A stretch of 42,511 nucleotides of DNA from Caldilineaceae bacterium (lineage in GTDB: Bacteria > Chloroflexota > Anaerolineae > Caldilineales > Caldilineaceae): contig JAJDZJ010000089.1 of NCBI GenBank assembly GCA_022824685.1, positions 1 to 42,511 on the forward strand, read 5' to 3'. Positions 27,337 to 35,826 of this stretch are shown here, piece by piece; the first letter of the stretch is position 1; each line of letters opens with the position of its first letter. The position numbers and the translations under genes are program-made. A model generated the notes under the pieces. The model made no database searches and had not been told where the DNA came from. It saw nothing but the letters and a program-made list of their open reading frames with translations.

Positions 27337-28926
27337 TCAGGCGTCGTCTGTTGGGAGCTGGAGACCCATGTGTTCGGGGCGGAAGAGGCGGGGGTCCATT
27401 TCGCGGAGGTCGGGCGAGACGTCGAGGGGGAATTCGCATTGGGCGAGGACGTCCTCTTCGAGGTTGGCGCCGGGCGCGATTTCGGTGACGGTCCAGCCGT
27501 CGGGATCGAGGCGGAGGACGCAGCGTTCGGTGACGGCGATGACGTTCTGGCCGGTCTGGCGGGCGCGGCGGCCGCTGAAGGTGACGTGCTCGACCTCGTC
27601 GACGAATTTGCGCACCCGGCCCTCGCGCTCGATGCACAGGCGGCCGGCGGCAACGTCGAGGCGTGCGCCGGCGGTGTACGTGCCGCTGATGACGAGGTTT
27701 CTGGCATTGGCGGTGATGTCGACGAAACCGCCGACACCGGCGGTAACGTGGGGACGGGCTGCCAGCCTGGAGACGTTGATGTTGCCTTCGTGGTCGATCT
27801 GCATGAAGGAGAGGAAGCAGCGGTCGAAGCCGCCGCCCTGGAAGTAGCTGAACTGGTCGGGTGAGGGGATGATGGCCTGGGTGTTGGCGGCGCAGCCGAA
27901 CTGAAAGCATTGCAGGGGCATGCCGCCGACGGCGCCCTGTTCGATTACCCAGGTGACAGCGCCGTCCAGCCCCTCTTCCAGGAGAACCAGAGGCACGAGC
28001 GAGGAGATGCCGAAGCCTAGATTGACCGCTTCGCCGTCGCGGAGCTCGAGCGCGGCGCGGCGGGCGATGACCTTTTGCAGGCCCCACTCGGCCAGTTCGA
28101 AGGTCTCGGAGGGGACGCGCACCTCGCCGCTGATGGCAGGGTCGTAGTCGGTCTGGGTGGTCTGCATGGATTCGGGGACGACCACGACTGCGTCGACGAG
28201 TACGCCGGGCACGCGCACGTTCTGGGGCGGCAGGGTGTTGGCGGCAACTCGGCGTTCGACCTGGGCGATGACGACGCCGCCACTGTTGTGCGCGGCCAGC
28301 GCGACGTCGTAGGCTCCGAGGAATGCCCCTTCCCGCTCGAAGGAAAGGTTGCCCAACTCGTCGGCCGTAGTCGCCCGGATCAGTGCGACGTCGGGGTGCA
28401 GGGCGCGCAGGTAGAGCCACTCCTGGCCGTCAAAGTCCACCCGTTGCACGAAACCGGCGGGGGTGCGCTCGTTCATGCGGCCGCCCTGGCGGCGGGGGTC
28501 GAGGAAGGTGTCCATGCCCAGCTGGGTGAGGACGCCGGGGCGTTTGGCCGCGGCTTCGCGCAGCTGGTGGAAGATAAGGCCGCTGGGGATGTTGTAGGCC
28601 TCGACTTCGTTCTCGTAGACCATGCGCCAGATGGCCGGAGACTCCATCGAAGATGGACCGGATGGGAGCGAACCGGCGATAATGCGCGCCAGCAGGCCGG
28701 GGCGGGCGATGTGGTCGATGCCGTCGATGCCGTACATGTCGCCGGCGGCGATGGGATGGATGGTGGTCAGGTTCTGCGGATGGCCGTGCTGGGCGAAACG
28801 CTCGCCGATGGCGCGCAGGAGCGCGTCGGGGCAGAGCAGGCCGCTGGATGCGTTGACGGCTACGGTCGCGCGGTCGGGGATGAGTTCGGCGGCATCGGCG
28901 AGATTCAGAAAGCGGGTGCGCGGCAT
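27337..28926 (-). CDS. Fused CoA-transferase (propionate/acetate CoA-transferase family)
   Basis: 529-residue class I CoA-transferase with alpha and beta parts in one chain. The catalytic glutamate lies in 'VIEQGAVGGMPLQCF', followed by the Gly-rich oxyanion region; 'VNLGFGISSLVPLVL' starts the second half. It moves CoA between short-chain acyl-CoA and a free acid such as acetate or propionate, through a glutamyl-CoA intermediate. A promoter candidate lies upstream (29011-29038) and an AGGTG site about ten bases before the ATG. It stands last in a minus-strand run after the GldA-like gene. Exact substrates are not readable. Confidence 0.9.
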   Translation of the reverse strand: MPRTRFLNLADAAELIPDRATVAVNASSGLLCPDALLRAIGERFAQHGHPQNLTTIHPIAAGDMYGIDGIDHIARPGLLARIIAGSLPSGPSSMESPAIWRMVYENEVEAYNIPSGLIFHQLREAAAKRPGVLTQLGMDTFLDPRRQGGRMNERTPAGFVQRVDFDGQEWLYLRALHPDVALIRATTADELGNLSFEREGAFLGAYDVALAAHNSGGVVIAQVERRVAANTLPPQNVRVPGVLVDAVVVVPESMQTTQTDYDPAISGEVRVPSETFELAEWGLQKVIARRAALELRDGEAVNLGFGISSLVPLVLLEEGLDGAVTWVIEQGAVGGMPLQCFQFGCAANTQAIIPSPDQFSYFQGGGFDRCFLSFMQIDHEGNINVSRLAARPHVTAGVGGFVDITANARNLVISGTYTAGARLDVAAGRLCIEREGRVRKFVDEVEHVTFSGRRARQTGQNVIAVTERCVLRLDPDGWTVTEIAPGANLEEDVLAQCEFPLDVSPDLREMDPRLFRPEHMGLQLPTDDA

Positions 28927-29010
28927 CGGTCGGTTTCACCTTTGCAGGAGAGGCGGGCAGGCGCGTTCGTGCGAAAGCGCCGCGCACGCCTTCGGCGTAG
29001 AGATGGACTC

Positions 29011-29038
29011 ATTATAGCGGCAGGGGCGACGCGCGCAA
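29011..29038 (-). promoter_or_regulatory. Promoter candidate for the CoA-transferase gene
   Basis: On the minus strand, TATAAT (29016-29011) is preceded by TTGCGC (29038-29033) with a 16-base spacer. The transcript would begin about 80 nt before the CoA-transferase ATG, giving it expression separate from the genes upstream. Confidence 0.4.
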
Positions 29039-29090
29039 GGAGTTGCGGTCGTGCCCCGGCCCAAAAGAGACACGCCGGCGCACGACCGGG

Positions 29091-30299
29091 CTATGCGTGC
29101 AGGCGGCGGTAGGCTTGATCGCCGACGGCCGCGGTGGCGGCGCGGCCGATTTCGTCGGCCTGCAGGAGCGCGGCCCAGGTGTTTTCGGGGGTGACGTCGA
29201 AGGGTTCGTTGTCCATCAGCGGCGTCGCGGCGCTATGGGCCATGGCCTCCTGGAGGGCGGATCCGTCGGCTGCGGCGTCGAGAGAGAGCTGGGCGAGGTG
29301 GGTGGGCAGGCCGATTTCGGCGCAGAAGTGGGCGACCTGGGCGCACTCGTCGGGGGACTGTTCCAGGGCCAGCTGCGTGAGCAGGCCCATCGCGACCATT
29401 TCGCCGTGCAGGTAGTTTGCGCGAGCGGCGGGCAGGCGGGTGAAGCCCATGGCAACGGCGTGGGCCGCGGTGACGCCGCCGCTTTCGAAGCCGATGCCGC
29501 TCAGGAGGGTATTGGCTTCGATTACGCGCTCGAGGGCGGGGTTAACTTCGCCGCGATCGTTGGCTTCGGCGGCGGCGAGGCCGTCGTCGAAGACGGTCTG
29601 CGCGCACAGTTCGGCGATGGCCTGGGCCGCGATGGTGGGGCGGCCGCCGATGACGGCGCGGCCGGCGGGGTTGCGGTAGCAGGTGCGGGCCTCGTAGCGG
29701 GTGGTGAGGGCGTCGCCCATGCCGGCCACGAGGTAGCGTACGGGCGCGTCTGCGATCAGCTGGGAGTCGACGAGCACGAGCGCAGGGCTGTCCGGGAATG
29801 ATTCACCGCCGTGGGCGATGCCTTCGTCGGTATAGATGACCGAGAGGGCGGAACAGGGCGCGTCGGTGGAGGCGATGGTGGGGCAGATGACGACGGGGAT
29901 CTCGAGGCGGGCGGCTACGCATTTGCCGGCGTCGAGGCATTTGCCGCCGCCGACCGCGATGAGGCTGTCGAAGGGCGTGTTCTGCGCTCGGAGGCTGGCG
30001 GCGGCGCGTTCAATTTCGGAGAAGGAGCACTCGCCTTCGAAGATTTCGACTTGCCCTTCGATCTGAATGGCGCGCAGTCCGGCGAGCAGCTTCTCGCCGT
30101 GGCGGCGCAGGCCGCCGGCGCTGATGTAGACGGCGGGCCGGGCGCTGGGGACCAGGGGCAGGAAGCGGCCGAGATGGTCGAGCAGGTCGGGCCCTTGCAC
30201 ATAGCGCGCCGGCGCGATGAGCCCGGTGGGCGGCGCCTCCCGTCCAGCGTCGGCGAGTGAAAAGATCGGCTTGGGGGAGAAATCGATGTTGGTGGTCAT
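29091..30299 (-). CDS. Glycerol-dehydrogenase-like, metal-dependent alcohol dehydrogenase
   Basis: 402-residue enzyme of the GldA branch of group III (iron-type) alcohol dehydrogenases. The NAD-binding motif is 'AVGGGKCLDAGKCVA', followed by 'ICPTIASTDAPCSALSVIYT', nearly the GldA signature. Metal ligands can be placed in 'GMGDALTTRYEA' (Asp), 'GGVTAAHAVAMGF' (His) and 'YLHGEMVAMG' (His). It would oxidise glycerol or a similar vicinal diol with NAD+. The first 40 residues are longer than in classical GldA. It follows the CbiX gene by about 100 bp on the minus strand. The substrate is likely but not certain to be glycerol. Confidence 0.88.
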   Translation of the reverse strand: MTTNIDFSPKPIFSLADAGREAPPTGLIAPARYVQGPDLLDHLGRFLPLVPSARPAVYISAGGLRRHGEKLLAGLRAIQIEGQVEIFEGECSFSEIERAAASLRAQNTPFDSLIAVGGGKCLDAGKCVAARLEIPVVICPTIASTDAPCSALSVIYTDEGIAHGGESFPDSPALVLVDSQLIADAPVRYLVAGMGDALTTRYEARTCYRNPAGRAVIGGRPTIAAQAIAELCAQTVFDDGLAAAEANDRGEVNPALERVIEANTLLSGIGFESGGVTAAHAVAMGFTRLPAARANYLHGEMVAMGLLTQLALEQSPDECAQVAHFCAEIGLPTHLAQLSLDAAADGSALQEAMAHSAATPLMDNEPFDVTPENTWAALLQADEIGRAATAAVGDQAYRRLHA

Positions 30300-30399
30300 G
30301 GTGTTGTGGTCGGAACTGCAGTGGTCAGTGGTCAGAACTGAAGTCGTGTGGGGTTATTGTCGTCGGCTTCGCCTTTTTGCGCAAGAGAAGATGCCGCTG

Positions 30400-31152
30400 T
30401 CAGAGGCTCGACTCACTTAAGCGGTCGGTGATGACGTCGGCGAGGCGGAGGTCGTAGTCGAGATGGGGGGCTTCGAGGAGGGTAAGGGCGGGGTGGCGGC
30501 GGCGGGCGGCGGCGAGGATGTTGGGCAGGTCCTGGCGGAGGTGGCGGCCGCGGTGGAGGAAGTAGGGGAGGGCGATGATCTTGTTGGCGCCGTGTGCGGC
30601 GAGGTCGTCGATGGCGTCGGCGATGCGGGGGGTGTTGCAGTCGAGGTAGGCCGTTGCGGCGAAGGGATAGGGGGCCTCTCGCTGAAGCCAGGCGGTCAAC
30701 CGTGAGACGGGCTGGTTGGCGTGTTCCAGGGGCGTGCCGTGGGCCATAACGAGGAGGGCGGCCTGGGTGCCATTGGATGTGTTCGGCTCGGGGTCGACGG
30801 CGCGAATGCGGTCGAGGGCGATGGCGGCGAGTTTTTTGTGGAAGCCGAAACAGGGAGCGATTCGGATGGGGAGGTCGGGAAACCGGGCGGCGATCCGGGC
30901 GATATCGCGCGGCAGGTCCTGCTGGACGTAGACGCCGTCGATGAGGAAGTAGGGTTGGACGGTGGCGGAGGTTGCGCCGGCGTCGACGCATTTGGCGACG
31001 GCTTCGGCGAAGGTGGGGCGGCTGAAGTTGAGGAAGCCGGCCTCGGCGATGGGCGCGGCGCCACTCTGGCGGAGGCGGGCGGCGAGGCGGATCATGGAGG
31101 CGCCGCTGTCGCTGTGCAGGCTGCCGTGGCCGATGAGAACGATGCTCTTCAT
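30400..31152 (-). CDS. CbiX-type sirohydrochlorin ferro/cobaltochelatase
   Basis: 250-residue chelatase with two CbiX-like repeats. The first starts at 'SIVLIGHGSLHSDSG' and the second at 'ALLVMAHGTPLEHAN'; each has the HG motif that holds the metal-binding His, and 'ALPYFLHRGRHLRQD' adds another His pair. It would put iron (or cobalt) into sirohydrochlorin, making siroheme for sulfite reductase or feeding the cobalamin path. The frame opens upstream at 31194, but the ATG at 31152 begins exactly at the conserved first strand. It lies 54 bp after the APS/PAPS reductase gene, which favours siroheme supply for sulfate assimilation. Confidence 0.88.
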   Translation of the reverse strand: MKSIVLIGHGSLHSDSGASMIRLAARLRQSGAAPIAEAGFLNFSRPTFAEAVAKCVDAGATSATVQPYFLIDGVYVQQDLPRDIARIAARFPDLPIRIAPCFGFHKKLAAIALDRIRAVDPEPNTSNGTQAALLVMAHGTPLEHANQPVSRLTAWLQREAPYPFAATAYLDCNTPRIADAIDDLAAHGANKIIALPYFLHRGRHLRQDLPNILAAARRRHPALTLLEAPHLDYDLRLADVITDRLSESSL

Positions 31153-31206
31153 TGGTACTCGGATGGCCGCCGTTGGCCACCGGAACCAGACCAACAGGGG
31201 CTGCGC

Positions 31207-31932
31207 CTAGGAAAGATGGAGGCCGCACTCGAGCTTGTCGAGCCCGACCCAGCGGCCGGCGCGCAGGTCGTCGCCGGGTTGGACGGACTGAGTGCAGGGC
31301 CAGCAGCCGATGCTGGGGTAGTTCCGCTCGTGCAGCTCGTTGTAGGGGACGTCGTGGGTATGGATGTAGGCCCAGACGTCCGCTTCGGTCCATTTTACCA
31401 GAGGAGCGATTTTGACGACATTGTACTTGTCGTTCCAGCGCAGGATCGGTGTGCCGGCCCGTGTGGGCGACTGGTCGCGGCGCAGGGCGGAGACCCAGGC
31501 GGCGCTGCCGTGCAGGGCCTTGCCCATGGGGACGACTTTGCGGATGCTGCAGCACTGGTCGGGGTTGCTGCGGTAGAGGTTCGGGCCGTGGGCGCGCTCC
31601 TGTTCGGCGACGCTCATATCGGACGTCACGCGGCGGAAGGGGCGGTTGTAGTGGCGCTGGGCGCGGTCGATCAGGGCGACTGTTTCGGGGAAGAAGTAGT
31701 CGGTGTCGATGTAGAAGATGTCAACATCGGGGTTGATGCGCATGGCCATGTCGATCAGGGCCATGCCGCTGGCTCCGAAGGCTGAGCCGATCGAGAAGCC
31801 CGCGCCGAACTGTTCAATGGCCCACGCCAGGATTTCCTGGGCGGAGTTCTGTTCCAGGCGACGGTTAAACTGATTGATAGAGTCCAGTTGCCAGGTGTCT
31901 AAGGAGAAAGTCTCCTGCGCGATAGCGCTCAC
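31207..31932 (-). CDS. cysH: APS/PAPS reductase, [4Fe-4S]-type CysH
   Basis: 241-residue assimilatory reductase that turns activated sulfate into sulfite. The nucleotide-binding loop is near 'GSAFGASGMALIDM'. C127-C128 in 'DQCCSIRK' and C210-x2-C213 in 'GCWPCT' are the four iron-sulfur ligands, which mark the APS-using type. The catalytic Cys is C236 in the C-terminal 'ECGLH'. The start is GTG with GAGGA seven bases upstream. The gene leads a minus-strand run with the CbiX chelatase; sulfite reductase genes themselves are not in the window. Its upstream region gave no recognised SAM riboswitch. Confidence 0.95.
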   Translation of the reverse strand: MSAIAQETFSLDTWQLDSINQFNRRLEQNSAQEILAWAIEQFGAGFSIGSAFGASGMALIDMAMRINPDVDIFYIDTDYFFPETVALIDRAQRHYNRPFRRVTSDMSVAEQERAHGPNLYRSNPDQCCSIRKVVPMGKALHGSAAWVSALRRDQSPTRAGTPILRWNDKYNVVKIAPLVKWTEADVWAYIHTHDVPYNELHERNYPSIGCWPCTQSVQPGDDLRAGRWVGLDKLECGLHLS

Positions 31933-33124
31933 AGTGTGTTCCTCTATAATTTCCTATCCGCAGACTGGGTGGCGGTCGGCGCTGGTTGCATGCGCAAGCT
32001 ACGGGTTGCAACGCATTCGCAGGGGATGCCGCGACAGTCGGGCTGCAGATATAGGGTTGTTTTAGTTGTAGAAAAAGGTTAGCGGGCGCTCATCGCGTTT
32101 TTTGTGCGTCCGGGATTTTGTTTGCCTGTCCACGCAGGGTGGACGCACGTTTTGGTTGGATGAGCTGGTCAGGGAATCAACAACAACAGGAGGAGGTCGT
32201 ACACAAGCAGCGAGAGGAGGAGGAGAGGACAATCTTGCCGGAGAGGGGCAGATAGGATTGTCTGCCGGGCGAGGCCGCCCGACTCGGTTGGTCATACGTT
32301 TGGATACGCATTTCCTTGTGCTCCTTCTCAGCCTGCCATGACGGGGCATGGTTCAGGCTTCGACAACTGCTTGCCAACGGATAAGGGGCCGGCAGGCCGT
32401 TTGGGCGGGTTCTGCCGCGCCGCTTTGCCCCACTTTTGTGAGGTTAGGGGACAGTATACACATTGGTGGGGGAGGTGTCAACATTGGAAAAAGTGGATCA
32501 GGATTTGGGGAATTGTGGGACGATTTTTGGGATGACGAGGGCGTTGGGAACTCAGATGGGCGCGTTGGGGGACGGTGAGTATGGGGGGGCTGGTTGTGGT
32601 CGAGGCTGTGTTCGCCCGTTGCCGGGAGGTCGAAGCGCTGGGGCCGGCAACGGGCGAATCGGGGGATTCGCGGACGGAAGGCGATTGTGGCCCTTGCGTG
32701 ATGTTCAGGTGCTGGGCTCGGTCTGAAAGACGGCTTGGGTGGGCCGACCGCGAGCGCCCCGGTGCTGGGAACCTTTTATCGATGGACAGTGTTGCCCCCC
32801 ACCTTGTACGGGGATGGGTCGGTGTCGGGTCCGACCTTTGCCCCCGCACAAGACGGGTTCGGTCACAGCCACCTGCACGGAATTCGGTAAGAAACCGAGT
32901 GTATATATGAATATCACCCGGTTACGCCATCGTTACTGCTGGATGGAGCTTGTTTCCCGGTCATCGCGTGCGTGGTGCGGACAAGAATAAAGTTTAGCAG
33001 AATTTAGCGGCGGAGGCTTGCAAAAAGAGACCGATTTGGGGAACTTAAGTTGCCAATATTGGAAGATCGGGTGTGGCGGGGCTTGTCAGAATTGGGATTT
33101 TGGGGGTTTGAGGGGATTCGCAGT
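31933..33124. other. 1.2-kb region without a convincing gene
   Basis: Open frames in this stretch are short and rich in low-complexity residues, and none resembles a known family. It contains a small pair of competing hairpins at 32104-32148 (GTGCGTCC with GGACGCAC, and GTCCAC with GTGGAC) and the 15-bp inverted repeat listed separately. It may be a decayed gene region or a control region for cysH. Confidence 0.5.
32611..32658. repeat. 15-bp perfect inverted repeat
   Basis: Arms 32611-32625 and 32644-32658 are exact reverse complements with an 18-base loop. A second short hairpin (CGAATC...GATTCG, 32655-32670) overlaps its right arm. No T-run follows, so it is not a typical terminator. Confidence 0.75.
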
Positions 33125-33244
33125 TCAGGCTGTGACGAGTTCCAGGGTGGAGAGGTTCAGATCAGGGGAGCGTTTGGAGAGGTTGAGCATTTCAATGCCG
33201 ACGACTTGGTTGGCTTCGTTGTAGTCGAGGACGACGCCGGGCGC
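33125..33244. repeat. Direct repeat, copy A (DUF2283 3' end)
   Basis: These 120 bases align without gaps to 35654-35773, with about 17 differences counted by eye (near 86% identity). The two copies bracket the AbiE operon in direct orientation. Confidence 0.8.
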
Positions 33245-33325
33245 GACCTCTTCGGATTCGACGATGTTTGAATCGTCAAGGCGCAGGTAGAGGGCGTCGG
33301 CCTCTTTGTCTATGTGTAGTTTCAT
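33125..33325 (-). CDS. DUF2283 domain protein, intact copy
   Basis: 66-residue protein with the full DUF2283 pattern: 'MKLHIDKEADALYLRLDD', then 'VESEEVAPGVVLDYNEANQVVGIEMLNLSKR'. Such small proteins are common as single genes beside toxin-antitoxin and other mobile genes, and their function is unknown. A truncated second copy lies at 35654-35773 in the same orientation, with the AbiE operon between. The start is ATG. No clear partner gene is adjacent. Confidence 0.88.
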   Translation of the reverse strand: MKLHIDKEADALYLRLDDSNIVESEEVAPGVVLDYNEANQVVGIEMLNLSKRSPDLNLSTLELVTA

Positions 33326-33371
33326 AGTTTTCCGTGTTGTCTTGGCGCTGGTCAGTGAGCTTAGCCAAAAA

Positions 33372-33884
33372 CTAAGTAAGCCTCCTGCGAGCGGTGCGGC
33401 GTCTTCGGGACGGTGGGGCAGGGATCGCCCCTGCCACAGGGAATTCGACTACGAATCGTGGAGTGAATGGGTGACTCGTGACCGTGACTGATTGAATGCG
33501 GTCAATCCTGTATGATCGGTTCTCTCCGGTGCCTGCTCGGATGGCATGGAGAAGGATTTTGCCAACTCTCGTGCGCCTCAAGGAATATGGCTCAATCCGT
33601 CGATGCTGCCCGTTGTAGCCAAGATCAACGAGTAGTTGATTGACAGCAGCGAACCGCACAGGCTCTAGCAGGTTGCCTAAACCTGTCTCCCAGAATGTCG
33701 GAGGTGGAGTCCAGACCTCATCGTCCTCATCGAGTGGAGCAGGCTTGAGTTCTTCAACGGGATCTTCTCCATTTAGCCAGGCAAATATGCTTGGCGCCTC
33801 CGCCCAGAAGTGATCGAAATCCGGGAGGGCCCGCAGTTGGTGTGCCAGCATGTTTTCCCACTCGCTCTTCAGTTCCTCAAACAT
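33372..33884 (-). pseudogene. C-terminal part of the AbiEii toxin gene, cut off by an in-frame TAG
   Basis: This 170-codon frame is in the same phase as the upstream toxin frame and is separated from it only by a TAG at 33977-33975 and 30 readable codons ('HPDLVLEVLRQKCKAKG...'). It continues the toxin family's C-terminal half: 'SEWENMLAHQLRALPDFDHFWAE', then a beta-rich part 'RRIEPYSLRRTRVGKILLHAIR' and 'YRIDRIQSVTVTS', which looks WYL-like. Taken with the upstream piece the full gene would run 34592-33372, about 405 codons. It has no ribosome site of its own at the ATG and is probably not translated independently. Confidence 0.75.
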
Positions 33885-33974
33885 CGGAGAGGCTTGGATG
33901 TTCTCGGCTGAAGGGATCGGAATTCCTTTCGCTTTACACTTTTGTCTCAGTACTTCCAGGACGAGGTCAGGGTG

Positions 33975-34592
33975 CTAGCGAAAGTCGGGTCGCCGGAAGA
34001 GATTAACGATGTCATACAGGTCTCTAGGGCGAGAACGCTGTCCCATCGCCCGAAGCTTCTCGGCAAAGACCTCCTCAAAGCTATAGCAGCGAACCTGACC
34101 AGGTGCAGGCAGTAAATCGGGGTAGTCGTGGCTGATTGGTCTCAAGACCGGTGGCCGCACGACGAACTCGTCTTGGGTCAGGTCGAATTTGATGCTGGCA
34201 GGGCCGGGAGTGTTCCGCGGCCCGCGATAATAGACGCGCGCTGCGGCTGAACGACCGGACTGCCGGCTCCGACAAACGGGGTCCCTCAATGCGAAGTCAA
34301 TGCCGGCCTCCTGGTTGACGCCATCCAACAGGCGCGAAATGGCCTCAAGCACCTCTTCTGGTTCGATGGGGCCGTCCTCAAGCACAGTAAAATCGAGGTC
34401 CTCAGAGAAACGGTAAGTCTCGATGTAGCACTTCTTCAGGCACGTACCCCCTTTGAACACCCAAGTATTGCGTAGGCGCGATTCGGTACCGATACCCCAG
34501 AGGACCCAGCCGAGAACATAGTCTTTCTCAACCACGTCTTCACGAAGATCCCAGCGGCGAACTCGATCGTCGATATCTGCGCGGCTGATCAT
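33975..34592 (-). CDS. abiEii: AbiEii/AbiGii-type nucleotidyltransferase toxin, N-terminal part
   Basis: 205 residues before an in-frame amber codon. The nucleotidyltransferase core is well preserved: 'FKGGTCLKKCY' with the GG pair, 'RFSEDLDFTV' with the metal-binding acids, and later 'EEVFAEKLRAMGQRSRPRDLYDIVNL'. In type IV systems this protein is the GTP-binding toxin that is held in check by AbiEi repression and antagonism. Its ATG overlaps the AbiEi stop as ATGA. The frame reads on past the TAG with clear family similarity (33974-33372), so the full-length toxin gene is broken by a single codon, unless the stop is suppressed or is a base-call error. Confidence 0.85.
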   Translation of the reverse strand: MISRADIDDRVRRWDLREDVVEKDYVLGWVLWGIGTESRLRNTWVFKGGTCLKKCYIETYRFSEDLDFTVLEDGPIEPEEVLEAISRLLDGVNQEAGIDFALRDPVCRSRQSGRSAAARVYYRGPRNTPGPASIKFDLTQDEFVVRPPVLRPISHDYPDLLPAPGQVRCYSFEEVFAEKLRAMGQRSRPRDLYDIVNLFRRPDFR

Positions 34593-35458
34593 ACGCCTTC
34601 TCCCTCATCGGGAGCGAGTCGGGGAATATTCACTCGCAAGTTCCAGCGAGCAATAATTCGACCATTCGGAGGTCCGCTGGGGTCGAGCAGACTCGGGCCC
34701 TTCGTAATTCGGCCACGGCAGGCCGCGACGAAGTCAGCGTCAGCGAGAGTTCCTCTTTCAGCCAAGTAACCTAGCCGTTTGAACACGGTTCCCCGACCTA
34801 GCCGGTCTCCGTATTGCAGTAGTTTCGCTTGATCAGCGTGTTCGCTCTCGAAGTATGCTTGTAGGACTTCGGATGCATGCAGCGCGCCGCCTGCTGCCGC
34901 CGGGACGTCCAGAATGTCAATAATGGTACGATGTGGATCTGACACGTTGACGGGTACACGCTGGCGCCAGACTCGGTGCGTCCCGAATAGGCTGCGTTTG
35001 GGCACGGTGCGAATGAGGAAGTCAGATCCTTGTATTGTCTGTTGAGCAGGCTTGACTTTTCTTCCCACAACAACGTAGATCACGGTAAAGATTTGGTCGG
35101 TCAGACCCCAGTGCTCGAGAGCACTCCAGCCGCCGATATACCCAGGAGAAAAGAGTGTTGCTGCCACTTTCCAAGGATCTTCTCGCCACTTCTTAGGCTC
35201 CGACGCTTCGAGGGGCACACAGATATACCAACCCTTGCGGACGCGCGCAAGCCAGCCACTATTAGCGAGATTTGCAAGCAGACGACGTGTGTGACCGAGG
35301 TCTGTGCGGAGCACCGTAGCTGCCTGCGCAGCGTCAAACGGGCCGGAAAACGCTCGGTGGAGCATCATGAGCTGCTCCCGCCGCCGCTTGGTCACGCCTG
35401 CGAAAGGATTATTCTCGTGATTGACCGAAGGCAAGAATTCTTCAGAGATACTCGTCAT
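34589..35458 (-). CDS. abiEi: AbiEi-type antitoxin/transcriptional regulator
   Basis: 289-residue antitoxin of the type IV AbiE system. The N-terminal winged helix-turn-helix ('FDAAQAATVLRTDLGHTRRLLANLANSGWLARVRKGWYI') is followed by the family's core, 'ATLFSPGYIGGWSALEHWGLTDQ' and 'DPHRTIIDIL'. AbiEi proteins repress their own operon by binding inverted repeats and counter the toxin through the C-terminal domain. An extended -10 promoter with a small palindrome lies directly upstream. The stop overlaps the toxin start. The ATG lies very close to the predicted transcript start, so the message may be leaderless. The gene looks intact although the toxin is interrupted. Confidence 0.9.
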   Translation of the reverse strand: MTSISEEFLPSVNHENNPFAGVTKRRREQLMMLHRAFSGPFDAAQAATVLRTDLGHTRRLLANLANSGWLARVRKGWYICVPLEASEPKKWREDPWKVAATLFSPGYIGGWSALEHWGLTDQIFTVIYVVVGRKVKPAQQTIQGSDFLIRTVPKRSLFGTHRVWRQRVPVNVSDPHRTIIDILDVPAAAGGALHASEVLQAYFESEHADQAKLLQYGDRLGRGTVFKRLGYLAERGTLADADFVAACRGRITKGPSLLDPSGPPNGRIIARWNLRVNIPRLAPDEGEGV

Positions 35459-35461
35459 AGA

Positions 35462-35478
35462 ATACTCTCAGTATACCA
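35462..35478 (-). promoter_or_regulatory. Extended -10 promoter and palindrome of the AbiE operon
   Basis: On the minus strand TGGTATACT gives an extended -10 element (TATACT at 35475-35470). The plus-strand sequence ATACT-CTC-AGTAT at 35462-35474 is a perfect short palindrome overlapping it, a likely AbiEi operator. Transcription would start only about five bases before the ATG at 35458. Confidence 0.5.
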
Positions 35479-35653
35479 GATCGTATATCCAAAGGCGTTT
35501 ATTCCCAATGACACTGGGAATTATCGACCTACGATATATGTGGGTGGCACGATTCGCCTGACCAAGAGATTGAAAATCGGGCTGCTATTGGGGACGTGAT
35601 GCGTGTGCATGGCACGTTCTGGATTTTGGGACTCGCTAGGGTGGGATTGCGGG

Positions 35654-35773
35654 TCAGGCGGCGGCGAGTTCCAGGGTGGTAAGGTTCAGGTTGAGGGAGC
35701 GTTTGGAGAGCTGGAGCATTTCGACGCCGACAACCTGGTTGGTTTCGTTGTAGTCGAGGACGACGCCGGGGGC
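35654..35773 (-). pseudogene. Truncated DUF2283 copy (C-terminal 39 codons)
   Basis: On the minus strand the frame reads 'APGVVLDYNETNQVVGVEM', then 'LQLSKRSLNLNLTTLEL' to a TGA at 35656-35654. It matches the C-terminal part of the intact DUF2283 gene at 33125-33325. Similarity ends abruptly near 35773, where a TGA follows one codon upstream and the aldo/keto reductase remnant region begins. The N-terminal half is missing, so this is a fragment, and it forms the right-hand direct repeat around the AbiE operon. Confidence 0.8.
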
Positions 35774-35826
35774 AGGTCAGGTCCAATATGCGTAACTTAT
35801 TTAAGTGCCGTTCCTAAGCCGAGCGG

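Noticed and set aside
32062..32377. Overlapping minus-strand frames near 32.1-32.4 kb
   Set aside because: They are short, low in complexity (runs of Ser, Cys, Leu) and unlike any known protein.
33975..33977. Recoding of TAG as pyrrolysine or another amino acid
   Set aside because: Other genes here end in TAG without read-through signs, and no pyl gene is present. A mutation or base error is simpler.
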